Source: Orenia marismortui DSM 5156 | Lineage (GTDB): Bacteria; Bacillota; Halanaerobiia; Halobacteroidales; Halobacteroidaceae | Assembly: GCF_000379025.1 (NCBI RefSeq) | Contig: NZ_KB900617.1 | Span: forward strand, 1,202,017-1,266,016 | Direction of reading: 5' to 3' | DNA length: 64,000 nucleotides | Part shown: positions 9,284-17,134 of the stretch, in pieces | How the letters are laid out: each line of letters starts with the position of its first letter | How positions within the stretch are numbered: position 1 is the stretch's first letter | Notes under the pieces: model-generated | What the model was told of the DNA's origin: nothing | What the model saw: only the letters and a program-made list of their open reading frames with translations | Database searches by the model: none | Position numbers and translations under genes: made by a program

Positions 9284-9838
9284 TTAACTTTCCATTTGTT
9301 TTGCTAAAAAACCTGCTGCTGTACTGGAGAGTTTTATTTCTAAATCTCCCATGCTAGCCCCATCTTTCTTAGATGCTAATACAACAGCCCCTATTGAGTC
9401 TCCTCCCGATATAATCGGTACTATTACTTGAGCTGTAAATATACTATCTTCTTCCCCATAAATTCCTTCACAGAAAATTTCATCAGTTTTCTCATTAATT
9501 ACTTTAGTTTCGCCACTCTTCATTACCTCTTCTGAAATTGAACTAACGGGTTTATCAATAAATTTATTCTTTTTAGCACCAGCTACTGCTACGATAGCAT
9601 CTCTATCCAAAACACAGGCCATATGTCCTGTCACTTCAGATAAAGAATCTACATATTCTTGAGCAAACTCACCTAATTCCCCAATTGGAGAATATTTCTT
9701 TAGGATTACCTCTCCATCACGATCAACAAAAATTTCAAGAGGCTCTCCTTCTCTAATCCTCATAGTTCTTCTAATTTCCTTTGGAATTACAACTCGACCC
9801 AAATCATCTATGCGACGTACAATCCCTGTAGCTTTCAT
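9284..9838 (-). CDS. spoVT: SpoVT, AbrB-fold sporulation regulator
   Basis: A 184-aa protein. The N-terminal ~50 residues are the swapped-hairpin DNA-binding domain (MKATGIVRRIDDLGRVVIPK), and the remainder is a GAF-like ligand-sensing domain. SpoVT tunes the forespore sigma-G regulon. The ATG is preceded by an unusual leader: the only strong ribosome site (GGGAGGTGAG, 9881-9890) lies about 40 nt upstream, with a hairpin in between. A sigma-G type promoter lies further upstream (9921-9950), as expected for spoVT. The IS605-like element separates it from mfd, its usual neighbour. Confidence 0.94.
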   Translation of the reverse strand: MKATGIVRRIDDLGRVVIPKEIRRTMRIREGEPLEIFVDRDGEVILKKYSPIGELGEFAQEYVDSLSEVTGHMACVLDRDAIVAVAGAKKNKFIDKPVSSISEEVMKSGETKVINEKTDEIFCEGIYGEEDSIFTAQVIVPIISGGDSIGAVVLASKKDGASMGDLEIKLSSTAAGFLAKQMES

Positions 9839-9839
9839 C

Positions 9840-9890
9840 TTAATTATTTAGTATCCTAAAAAAAAGAATACTAAGTAATTCTCACCTCCC
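9840..9890 (-). promoter_or_regulatory. spoVT leader: Shine-Dalgarno, hairpin, AUG
   Basis: On the mRNA the order is GGGAGGTGAG, then AATTACTTAGTATTC, an 8-9 nt U-run loop, GGATACTAAATAATT and AAG-AUG. The two 15-nt arms pair at all positions if two G-U wobbles are allowed. Folding would bring the Shine-Dalgarno beside the start codon; without it the spacing is about 42 nt. Confidence 0.6.
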
Positions 9891-9920
9891 AATTATTTTA
9901 TTTCCTTAGTACTTCACTAT

Positions 9921-9950
9921 TAGTATATAATTCAATTAAAAATTTTATTC
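9921..9950 (-). promoter_or_regulatory. Sigma-G type promoter of spoVT
   Basis: GAATA (9946-9950), 18-bp spacer, TATACTA (9921-9927). The sigma-G consensus is G(A/C)AT(A/G)-N18-CAT(A/T)(C/A)TA, so only one base differs in the -10. spoVT is a classic sigma-G gene. Confidence 0.6.
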
Positions 9951-9984
9951 TTATTATACCAACTAATGTAAAAAATCCATTGAC

Positions 9985-10061
9985 TAATTTCGTGAACAAC
10001 CTCCGAGACAAGCAACGGAGGCTTCAAAAGAAGTTTGAAGTTTAAGTTTCCTCCTAATTCA
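9985..10061 (-). ncRNA. Candidate TnpB guide RNA (reRNA/omegaRNA) 3' region
   Basis: In this family the guide RNA overlaps the 3' end of tnpB and the element's end, and its guide comes from flanking DNA. Here the minus strand after the tnpB stop carries two hairpins (CTTCAAAC...TTTTGAAG and CCTCCG...CGGAGG) before leaving the element. Position and hairpins are seen; the RNA itself is inferred. Confidence 0.4.
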
Positions 10062-11312
10062 TTAGGATATCCTTATTCTTTTAGGACTTGCCACAAGCCC
10101 ATTATCCCTAATCTGCTTTAGCATTTTGGGAATACATTTATTTTTTAAGTATTTTCTCATTATATTTAATGAGCCATTTATATCAGCATTGATTAATTTA
10201 TTGCCTGTTTTGAATAGACCTCTTGCAATTCGTCTAGATTTATCATAGTTAGCTTTATTTAATTTCTCTAGGTCTATGGAACTACAACCTGATGTATAGC
10301 TTTCATTGATTAAGACTACTTTAATACCTACTAACTTAGCTTTGTATTTAATCAATTCTACTAATCTTTGAATTGGTATTTGAACAAAAGATTTAAGACT
10401 ATTACCTTGTTTAATATTCTTCAAATCTCCAATGATGATATTAGATACTTTATTTTCAATTGCTAAGTCGATTATTTTTCTGCTAGCTTTATGAAGGTAG
10501 TCTTTGACATAGTTTCTTCTCTTTAATCTAAGGTTTCTAATTTGCTTAGTATCTTTAACTTTGCTAGTCCCTAACTGTTTCATTCTAATTCTTTGGAGTT
10601 TAGCAATTTCTTTATTGAAGTAAAGGTTCTTAGATTTAATAGTCTTACCGTTGATAATGTAGCTTTCACTATTGTCTTTAAAAGTTAAGGTAGCTAAGTT
10701 ATCCAAACCTAAGTCTATTGACATTATGTTAGAATTAGTATTCTCTTTAACTTCTGCAACTTTGTGGATAATCAGTAAATACCATTCTTTAGAGAGTTTA
10801 TCTTGCTTAATCCTTACCTGCTGGATAGTTTCTAAATTTACAATGCTTTGAACTGCTACTGGCAACTCAAATTTAAGACTTTTTACATCAAATTCAGATT
10901 TTATCGTTTTAGCTAAGGATAATAGCAAATGATTATCTCTAACTCTAGTCGCTAAGTTAGTAAAAATTATCTCATTAGGGTTTCTGTCCATATTCTTAAA
11001 TTTAGGTGGTCTGGGTTGACCTTTATACTTGCTAGGATGTTTCTTATAGTCTTTGATACTAGCAAAGTAACTTTTCCAATCTTGAGCTAACTGTTTTAAT
11101 GCTTGTTGTCTATTATGACTATGAAGGAAATCGTTGTGCCAATTACTCTTAAATCGCTTTTCTAGTTGAGTATATATAGGTTTTACATCTTCATTATTTC
11201 TAACTTCATAATTGACAATATTATATAGTTTTGTTGTGTGCCAACTTAATTCTTTAATTATCTCTAGTTGTTTATTATTAAATTTAGGTTTAAACTTAAA
11301 AGCTAATCTCAT
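10062..11312 (-). CDS. tnpB: TnpB (IS605 OrfB), RNA-guided nuclease family
   Basis: A 416-aa protein with the OrfB/TnpB layout. The N-terminal helical region starts MRLAFKFKPKFNNKQ. The RuvC-like core begins at SIDLGLDNLATL (Asp ~200) and ends at NADINGSLNI (Asp ~377). In many homologues the middle RuvC segment carries a catalytic Glu; here it reads IIIGDLKNI, with Gly at the usual Glu position. The zinc-ribbon cysteine pairs are also missing (only one Cys, in TSGCSSIDLE). It belongs to the TnpB branch with the RRIARGLFKTG segment. It has full length, the ribosome site AAAGGAGGTGA and its own promoter. Whether it cuts DNA is uncertain. Confidence 0.88.
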   Translation of the reverse strand: MRLAFKFKPKFNNKQLEIIKELSWHTTKLYNIVNYEVRNNEDVKPIYTQLEKRFKSNWHNDFLHSHNRQQALKQLAQDWKSYFASIKDYKKHPSKYKGQPRPPKFKNMDRNPNEIIFTNLATRVRDNHLLLSLAKTIKSEFDVKSLKFELPVAVQSIVNLETIQQVRIKQDKLSKEWYLLIIHKVAEVKENTNSNIMSIDLGLDNLATLTFKDNSESYIINGKTIKSKNLYFNKEIAKLQRIRMKQLGTSKVKDTKQIRNLRLKRRNYVKDYLHKASRKIIDLAIENKVSNIIIGDLKNIKQGNSLKSFVQIPIQRLVELIKYKAKLVGIKVVLINESYTSGCSSIDLEKLNKANYDKSRRIARGLFKTGNKLINADINGSLNIMRKYLKNKCIPKMLKQIRDNGLVASPKRIRIS

Positions 11313-11347
11313 AGTTTCACCTCCTTTACATTGTTATCTATGTATTT

Positions 11348-11390
11348 ATTATAACATAACATTGACACATAGTCAACTATGTAATATAAT
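11348..11390. promoter_or_regulatory. Back-to-back promoters of tnpB and the RHH/tnpA unit
   Basis: Plus strand: TTGACA (11362-11367), 17 bp, TATAAT (11385-11390). Minus strand: TTGACT (11371-11376), 17 bp, TATAAT (11348-11353). The two -35 boxes are only 3 bp apart and form the palindrome TTGAC-N5-GTCAA; CATAGT-CA-ACTATG overlaps it. This looks like a shared operator. Confidence 0.75.
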
Positions 11391-11410
11391 TATTTTAGGA
11401 GGTGCTTAAT

Positions 11411-11554
11411 ATGGCTAGAAAAAATATTAATACTACATTAGAAGAAGAACTATACAAAAAGATTAAGGTATTAGCTATTAAATTAGACAAAAATGCTAAT
11501 GACTTACTAGAGGAAGGTATGGAATATATCCTTGACAAATACAAAGACAACTAA
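11411..11554 (+). CDS. Ribbon-helix-helix small protein of the IS605 element
   Basis: A 47-aa protein beginning MARKNINTTLEEELYKKIKV and ending LLEEGMEYILDKYKDN. The pattern is a short beta strand (NINTTL) followed by two helices, as in Arc/CopG DNA-binding proteins. It follows a consensus promoter and a strong ribosome site (AGGAGGTG). Its 3' end overlaps the tnpA start by about 23 nt in another frame. It probably binds the palindromic promoter region 20-50 bp upstream and regulates the element, which is inference from position. It may equally be a small partner protein with no regulatory role. Confidence 0.65.
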   Translation: MARKNINTTLEEELYKKIKVLAIKLDKNANDLLEEGMEYILDKYKDN

Positions 11555-11979
11555 GCATAGCAAATACAATATTAATTATCACATTGTCTTTTGTCCTAAG
11601 TATAGACACCCTATCTTTAAAGATAAGTTAGAATCCAAATTGTTAAGTTGCTTTAAAAAGGTTTGTAGCAATTATGGATATGAACTTATTGAACAAGAAA
11701 TAATGCCAGACCACGCACATTTATTTATCTCTGCTCCACCAACTGTTGCACCAGTAGGTATAGTTAGAAAATTAAAAAGCATATCTGCTAATCATATATT
11801 TAAAACTTTTCCTAACTTAAAGAAAGCTAAGTTTTGGGGTAGTGACTGAATTTGTACGAAGAGTTTTTAAGTATAAAAACTCGTAGGGTTTGTGGAGTAG
11901 GGGTTATTATGTTGGTACAGCTGGTAGCGTATCTTCCAAAACTATTCAAAAGTATATCCAAAACCAAAAGAATGTTTAA
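11532..11979 (+). pseudogene. tnpA: TnpA (IS200/IS605 Y1 transposase), interrupted
   Basis: Starts TTG (TNTKTTKHSKYNINYHIVF) and reads well through the HUH motif PDHAHLF to KAKFWGSD, then hits a stop at 11847. The expected continuation LWSRGYYVGTAGSVSSKTIQ-KYIQNQKNV, with the catalytic Tyr, resumes at about 11890 in another frame and stops at 11979. Between the two lies an insertion of roughly 40 bp containing a perfect 9-bp-stem hairpin (11861-11882). The insertion adds stops and shifts frame, so the transposase is dead. Confidence 0.8.
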
Positions 11980-12069
11980 TTTCAAGGTATCGAACCTTAA
12001 AATTAAAAGGCTCATTCATCCCCTAAGACAAGCACAAGGGGTTTTCTGAGCCTTTCCTTATAAAATAAT

Positions 12070-15000
12070 TTAAGATGACAAAAAATCTAATAAATCTGTT
12101 ATACAATTAACTTTTTCTATATCATTTAAACTATTGATATTAACTTTTATTTTAGGCTTATTACTAGCTATAAACTTCAAATTTTCAAACCTTTGTCCCA
12201 TATCCACCAATTTTTCCCCCGATAGTTTATGATCTGATGAAAATTCAAACTCTAAAGTTTGTCCCTTTTCCTTTATTTCTAACAGAGATAGCTCCCTTGC
12301 TTTCACTTTCATTTTAGCTAATTCTAATAAAATTACTACCTCTTTATGCAACTGACCAAACCTGTCTTTTAGCTCTTTATTTAATCTATGATACTCATGA
12401 ATATCTGAGATAGAATCAATCTTTTTATAAATTTCAATTTTTTGCTTAGAATCATTAATATAATCATCTGGAATATAAGCATTTACCTTTAATTCTAACA
12501 ATGTTTCTAACTCTTCTTCTACATCTTCATTCTGTAATTTATTAACTGCTTCTTCTAATAATTTACAGTACAGAGAAAAGCCAATAGCTTCAATATGACC
12601 ATGTTGTTCAGGACCTAATATATTACCGGCTCCTCTTATCTCTAAATCCCTCATAGCAATTTTGAAACCTGAGCCTAAAGTCGTAAACTCCCTAATAGCT
12701 TTTAGCCTCTTTTCTGCCAATTCTGATAATATACGGCCTTGATTATATAATAAATAGGCATAAGCAATTCTATTGGTCCTTCCTACTCTTCCCCTTAATT
12801 GATAAAGCTGTGATAAACCTAATTTATCAGCTTCATTAATAATAATAGTATTAACATTCGAGATATCTAAACCAGTCTCGATAATAGTTGTACAAACTAA
12901 TATATCATAATTGCCTTCTAGAAAGTCTACCATTAATTTTTCTAATTTCAACTCACTCATTTGACCATGAGCTATTGCCACCTTAGCTTCTGGAACCAAT
13001 GCTTGTATTTGAGCAGCGATCTCTTTGATATTCTTAACCCGGTTATGGACAAAATAAACTTGTCCCCCTCGACTTAACTCTCTATTTATCGCATCTTGTA
13101 TTAAAGTATCTTCATATTCTCCTACATGAGTTCTAATCGGATACCTATTTTCAGGAGGAGTTTCTATCAAACTTATGTCTCTAACTCCAACAAGGGACAT
13201 ATGTAAAGTTCTAGGAATTGGAGTGGCAGTTAAGGTAAGCACATCAACACTCTCTTTTAATCGCTTTAATCTTTCTTTCTGCTTTACACCAAAGCGTTGT
13301 TCTTCATCTACGATAACTATACCTAAGTCTTTAAATTTTATATCTTTAGATAACAACCTATGGGTACCAATAACTAAATCAACTGTACCATTCCTCAAAC
13401 CTTCAATGGTTTCTTTCTGCTCATTAGCTATCCTAAATCGACTTAATACTTCAACATTAATTGGATAATCAGAGAAACGATCTGTGAAATTATTCCAATG
13501 CTGTTGTGCTAATATAGTAGTAGGAACTAAAAATACAGCTTGCTTCCCATCCATTATTGCTTTAAAAATAGCTCTAATAGCTACTTCAGTCTTTCCGTAA
13601 CCAACATCACCACACAATAGTCTATCCATAGGCTGCTTAGATTCCATATCATTTTTAACAGCTTCGATTGCTTTTAGCTGATCAGGTGTCTCTTCATATA
13701 GAAAAGCTTCTTCAAATTCCTGTTGCCAGACAGTATCTTCACCAAAAGAATAGCCTCTCTTTAACTCCCGTTTTGCATATAATTCTAATAATTCTTCTGC
13801 CATCTCTTCAACAGATTTCTTAACTCTTGCTTTAGCCTTATTCCAACTATCTCCATCCAATTTATGTAACTTAGGTTCTTTATCCTGTAACCCTACATAT
13901 TTTTGAATTAAATCCACTTGATCGGTAGGAATATATAACTTATCATCATTGGCATAAAGTAGAACCAAATAATCTTTACTTTTACCTTGGACCGTTAGAG
14001 TTTTTATACCTAAATATTTTCCAATCCCATGATTTTCGTGAACTATATAGTCACCTTCATTTAAATCGGTAAAAGAGGATAGCTTAACTCCTTGATCAAA
14101 AGCTTTAGACCTTCTTCTTTTTCTTTTAGTCCTCTTTAAGATTTCATTTTCAGTATAAAAGACAAAATTAATTTCAGGTAAAATAAAGCCATTAGATAAA
14201 TTAGATTTAGTTAAAAGAATATTACCTACCTTTAATTCATCTTTAATTTCAGAAATAACAACAGAAGGTAATTTCTCCTCTTTTAATCTCTCTTTTAGTT
14301 TTTCAGCTTTACTAAGATCAGATAAAGCAATAACTATTCTATACTCAGCTTTAAAGTATTCCTTTAGTTTATTTATAAATAGATTTACCTTCCCAGCGTA
14401 AGACTCTAACCTTTTACTATTAAATTCTAAATTAAATTTAAAATCTACAAAATCTATCTTTTTACTTATTGGAGACATATAAAATTTATAATTTTTGATA
14501 TCATAAAAAAATTCGTTAAAATCTAAAAATAACTTATTATAACTCGATAATACTCTACCTTGTTCTAATAGATTTGAATAATTTTCACTCATACTAGATA
14601 AAAAATTAATAGCTGCTTCTTTAACCTTAGCTGGATTATCAAAGATAATGGCCCCTTTAAAATAATCTACTAATGTAGCAGAATTATAAAAGTAGCCTAA
14701 ATATTGTCGGATTTCAGGAAAAATAATCCCTTCTTCCAACCTTTCTAGATCATACTTAATTTTTTCTTTTAACTTTTGAGCGCTGTCTTCAGAATGATTT
14801 TTTAGTTCTTCTTCTAGATCAGCTTTAATCTTTTCTATATTTTTATTAATAATGCTTTCCGACAATATAAATTCTGATGCTGGCCCAAATTCTATTTTTG
14901 ATAATTCTTTATTAGATAACTGTGTTGCTAATTCAAACTCTCGAATAGATTCAATTTCATCACCAAAAAGTTCAAACCTAATTGGATTATCATAAGTATA

Positions 15001-15555
15001 AGGGAATATATCAACCACTCCACCCCTGATACTAAATTGACCTTTAGCCTCTATCATCTCTAACCTTTCATAACCTATCTCCCTTAGTTTTTGACTAAAA
15101 GCTTCCACTTCTAGTTCATCGCCTATCGAAAATTCTACTAAGAATTCCTTATAAATATCTGGAGGAATAATAGCTTCTAATAAAGTTTGTATTGATGATA
15201 TGATTACTTTCTTTTCTCCACTTACTAATTTATTAAGTACATTCAACCTCTCAGTCTTAATAGTATCTTCAATTTCTAAAGATTCATAAGGTAAAATTTC
15301 TATTCCTGGAAAAATAAAAACATCATCTTCTGGCAGCAACCTAATTAAATCCTCATAAATATTATCTGCTTTCTGCATAGAAGAGGTGATAATTAACAAA
15401 CCATCTTCTAATTGAGACTTTAAATTACTAATAAAGAAATTTTTACTGCTATCAGCTAATCCTAGAATCTCCCCTTCAATTTTGGAATCATAATAATTTA
15501 ATAATTGCTTTAATTTTTCTGAATGATCAAAAAGAGTTAATAAGTTATCTCCCAT
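12070..15555 (-). CDS. mfd: Transcription-repair coupling factor Mfd
   Basis: 1161 aa, the usual length. Domain order: UvrB-like N-terminus binding UvrA; RNA polymerase-interacting domain (FTDLNEGDYIVHENHGIGKYLGI, ~residues 480-500); superfamily 2 translocase with Walker A DVGYGKTEVA, Walker B DEEQRFGVKQKE and helicase motifs LTLTATPIPRT and IIETGLDISNVNTIII; then the TRCF C-terminal domain. It removes stalled RNA polymerase at lesions and recruits UvrABC. In B. subtilis it lies between fin and spoVT; the IS605-type element now follows it. The upstream region holds a 37-bp palindrome. Confidence 0.97.
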   Translation of the reverse strand: MGDNLLTLFDHSEKLKQLLNYYDSKIEGEILGLADSSKNFFISNLKSQLEDGLLIITSSMQKADNIYEDLIRLLPEDDVFIFPGIEILPYESLEIEDTIKTERLNVLNKLVSGEKKVIISSIQTLLEAIIPPDIYKEFLVEFSIGDELEVEAFSQKLREIGYERLEMIEAKGQFSIRGGVVDIFPYTYDNPIRFELFGDEIESIREFELATQLSNKELSKIEFGPASEFILSESIINKNIEKIKADLEEELKNHSEDSAQKLKEKIKYDLERLEEGIIFPEIRQYLGYFYNSATLVDYFKGAIIFDNPAKVKEAAINFLSSMSENYSNLLEQGRVLSSYNKLFLDFNEFFYDIKNYKFYMSPISKKIDFVDFKFNLEFNSKRLESYAGKVNLFINKLKEYFKAEYRIVIALSDLSKAEKLKERLKEEKLPSVVISEIKDELKVGNILLTKSNLSNGFILPEINFVFYTENEILKRTKRKRRRSKAFDQGVKLSSFTDLNEGDYIVHENHGIGKYLGIKTLTVQGKSKDYLVLLYANDDKLYIPTDQVDLIQKYVGLQDKEPKLHKLDGDSWNKAKARVKKSVEEMAEELLELYAKRELKRGYSFGEDTVWQQEFEEAFLYEETPDQLKAIEAVKNDMESKQPMDRLLCGDVGYGKTEVAIRAIFKAIMDGKQAVFLVPTTILAQQHWNNFTDRFSDYPINVEVLSRFRIANEQKETIEGLRNGTVDLVIGTHRLLSKDIKFKDLGIVIVDEEQRFGVKQKERLKRLKESVDVLTLTATPIPRTLHMSLVGVRDISLIETPPENRYPIRTHVGEYEDTLIQDAINRELSRGGQVYFVHNRVKNIKEIAAQIQALVPEAKVAIAHGQMSELKLEKLMVDFLEGNYDILVCTTIIETGLDISNVNTIIINEADKLGLSQLYQLRGRVGRTNRIAYAYLLYNQGRILSELAEKRLKAIREFTTLGSGFKIAMRDLEIRGAGNILGPEQHGHIEAIGFSLYCKLLEEAVNKLQNEDVEEELETLLELKVNAYIPDDYINDSKQKIEIYKKIDSISDIHEYHRLNKELKDRFGQLHKEVVILLELAKMKVKARELSLLEIKEKGQTLEFEFSSDHKLSGEKLVDMGQRFENLKFIASNKPKIKVNINSLNDIEKVNCITDLLDFLSS

Positions 15556-15581
15556 CTAGATCTACTCCTTTAAAACACAAT

Positions 15582-15618
15582 TACATAGCTAGTCAATATT
15601 ATATTGACTAGCTATGTA
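15582..15618. promoter_or_regulatory. 37-bp palindrome upstream of mfd
   Basis: Perfect 18-bp inverted repeat (tacatagctagtcaatat) around one central base. A TATAAT lies at the centre on the minus strand, so it may be an operator over the mfd -10 box. No U-tract follows, so it is unlikely to be a terminator. Confidence 0.5.
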
Positions 15619-15665
15619 TAAAACTATGTGATTATTATTTATAAAAAGCCATATACAATAACACA

Positions 15666-15698
15666 AAAGGGTCTTAGGATTACCTAAGACCCTTTATA
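15666..15698 (-). terminator. Terminator of fin
   Basis: Hairpin aagggtcttaggattacctaagaccctt just after the fin stop, followed by a T-rich stretch on the minus strand. Confidence 0.75.
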
Positions 15699-15705
15699 TT
15701 AGATC

Positions 15706-15927
15706 TCAATGTATCTGCTGGCTATGTATTAATTGTAACCAATCATATTCCTGATTGCATTCTTCACAGGTTAAGTCAATATACATGACATTATCTTCTA
15801 TTTTAATTATATCCCCTTTCTCTTCCTCAGTCAAGACATTTAGCCCTAAGCTCTCTTCATTAATACTTATATCTTCTAAAGTTTCAATTATCTTTTGGCA
15901 TTTGTGACATTTATAAATTATCTTCAT
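15706..15927 (-). CDS. fin: Anti-sigma-F factor Fin (YabK family)
   Basis: A 73-aa protein with two zinc-type pairs, CHKC (~8-11) and CEEC (~54-57). Between them is the family segment LGLNVLTEEEKGDIIKIEDN, which parallels LGF.HLTNEERNDMI in B. subtilis Fin. Fin shuts off sigma-F so that sigma-G can take over in the forespore. The position between pth and mfd is the same as in Bacillus. The start overlaps the end of the upstream membrane-protein gene by 4 nt (ATGA), indicating co-transcription. Only family similarity supports the function. Confidence 0.88.
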   Translation of the reverse strand: MKIIYKCHKCQKIIETLEDISINEESLGLNVLTEEEKGDIIKIEDNVMYIDLTCEECNQEYDWLQLIHSQQIH

Positions 15928-16295
15928 ACTATTATCCTCCCTATCAAGTAATTCCAGATACTATGAACTAGAGCCGAGACTAAAATAGCCAATAATAACT
16001 TATCTGTTATAGTCCAAATAAACAAAGTTATATAAGCAAAGAGAAGGTGACTTAAAATTGCTGCAAATGCAGCAATTTTATTATCAACAAAATCAAATAT
16101 TCCTTCTATAAACCCAAAAATCAAATGAACAGTTATTAATTTTCCGCCTAATAAATAGTAAAATCCCGTTTTTAAAAATTCCTCTAATATAGGAATAATA
16201 TATACTATAACCCCGTTCCCAAACCTAGAAACTAAGTAGTGATTAAAAACAAAGGCAAAGTAAGAAGCTAAAAGTCCCGTAAATAATGTTCTCAT
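15924..16295 (-). CDS. Small PrsW-like/CPBP-like membrane protein
   Basis: A 123-aa protein with four or five membrane helices. Three motifs resemble the PrsW intramembrane-protease family: EExxK in PILEEFLKTGFYYLL, FxxxE in HLIFGFIEGIFDF, and a late His in ALVHSIWN with a further one in SHLLFAYI. It is about half the length of PrsW. In B. subtilis no such gene sits between pth and fin. The 4-nt overlap with fin suggests a shared role at the sigma-F to sigma-G switch or simple co-expression. Protease activity is a guess from the motifs. Confidence 0.55.
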   Translation of the reverse strand: MRTLFTGLLASYFAFVFNHYLVSRFGNGVIVYIIPILEEFLKTGFYYLLGGKLITVHLIFGFIEGIFDFVDNKIAAFAAILSHLLFAYITLFIWTITDKLLLAILVSALVHSIWNYLIGRIIV

Positions 16296-16410
16296 AATCT
16301 AACTCCAAACTTAAATAATATCTTAATTAATCTTTAATAAAAGATATGCTTAATGGTTAATGTAGTAAATAACTTCTTTGATTAGTATGACCCCAAATAT
16401 ATCTAAATAT

Positions 16411-16441
16411 ACAAAAGCCTGAGATTAAATCTCAGGCTTTA
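16411..16441 (-). terminator. Terminator of pth
   Basis: Hairpin aagcctgagat/atctcaggctt followed by T residues on the minus strand. Confidence 0.8.
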
Positions 16442-16443
16442 AC

Positions 16444-16998
16444 TCAATTATATTTATTCATTACATCATTTAAATCACTTTCTAAATAAAGTTTGATAGC
16501 TTCTACAGCTTCTTCTAAAGTTTTATTAACCTTTTTTGATTCTTCTCTACTAAATTTCCCTAAAACATAATCTGTAACAGTACCATATTCAGGGCGACCT
16601 ATACCAACTCTTAATCTAGCAAATTTTTTCTGCCCAAGATGGTCTATGATAGATTTAATTCCATTATGACCTCCATGTCCACCTTTAGGTCTTACTCGAA
16701 TCCTTCCTACCTCTAAGTCTAAATCATCATAGATAACCATTATATCTTGAGTATCAATATTATAATAATCAGCTAAAGCTCTTACTGATTGTCCACTATT
16801 ATTCATAAAGGTTTGTGGCTTTGCTAATATGACTTTTTCCCTTCCAATATGTAACTTAGCAACTAAAGCTTGTTTTTCCTTACTATTTACATTAACTACA
16901 TATTCTTTAGCCAGGCTATCTATTACCATAAATCCTGCATTATGGCGAGTTAAATTATATTTAGCTCCCGGATTACCTAAACCTACTATCAGCTTCAT
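16444..16998 (-). CDS. pth: Peptidyl-tRNA hydrolase
   Basis: Releases tRNA from prematurely terminated peptidyl-tRNA. Family signatures are MKLIVGLGNPGAKYNLTRHNAGF (catalytic His in TRHNAG), KPQTFMNNSG and YDDLDLEVGRIRVRPKGGHGGHNG. I start it at the ATG at 16998, since GAGGTG lies 5 nt upstream; the longer TTG reading at 17019 has no ribosome site. The resulting 184 aa is typical. It follows rplY as in B. subtilis (ctc-spoVC). Confidence 0.95.
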   Translation of the reverse strand: MKLIVGLGNPGAKYNLTRHNAGFMVIDSLAKEYVVNVNSKEKQALVAKLHIGREKVILAKPQTFMNNSGQSVRALADYYNIDTQDIMVIYDDLDLEVGRIRVRPKGGHGGHNGIKSIIDHLGQKKFARLRVGIGRPEYGTVTDYVLGKFSREESKKVNKTLEEAVEAIKLYLESDLNDVMNKYN

Positions 16999-17087
16999 CT
17001 TCTCACCTCTATTAATCAAATATTATAAATTTCTACAGATCGAACTACTTATAAGAAATAATTATTTTAATTAATATATATAAAAGA

Positions 17088-17116
17088 AGGCGTAATCAAA
17101 ATTGATTACGCCTAGA
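17088..17116 (-). terminator. Terminator of rplY
   Basis: Hairpin aggcgtaatca/tgattacgcct with a T-rich 3' side on the minus strand. Confidence 0.75.
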
Positions 17117-17134
17117 ATAAGTAATGTAAATTAA

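Larger units (their letters stand above)
9985..12060 (-). mobile_element. IS200/IS605-family element with degenerate tnpA
   Basis: Divergent tnpB (minus) and tnpA (plus) with a small ribbon-helix-helix gene at the head of the tnpA side. Imperfect-palindrome ends are visible. The end beyond tnpB has CCTCCG...CGGAGG (10000-10021), and the end beyond tnpA has CCCCT...AGGGG (12020-12041). Both enclose the same loop, GCTTGTCT on the minus strand, the kind of hairpin TnpA binds. The exact cleavage points are uncertain. The element sits immediately after the mfd stop and splits the conserved mfd-spoVT pair. tnpA is broken, so it cannot move alone. Confidence 0.8.

Noticed and set aside
11827..12049. 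Two short ORFs on opposite strands after tnpA
   Set aside because: Neither continues the transposase frame; they are accidental readings over the broken tnpA and the IS end.
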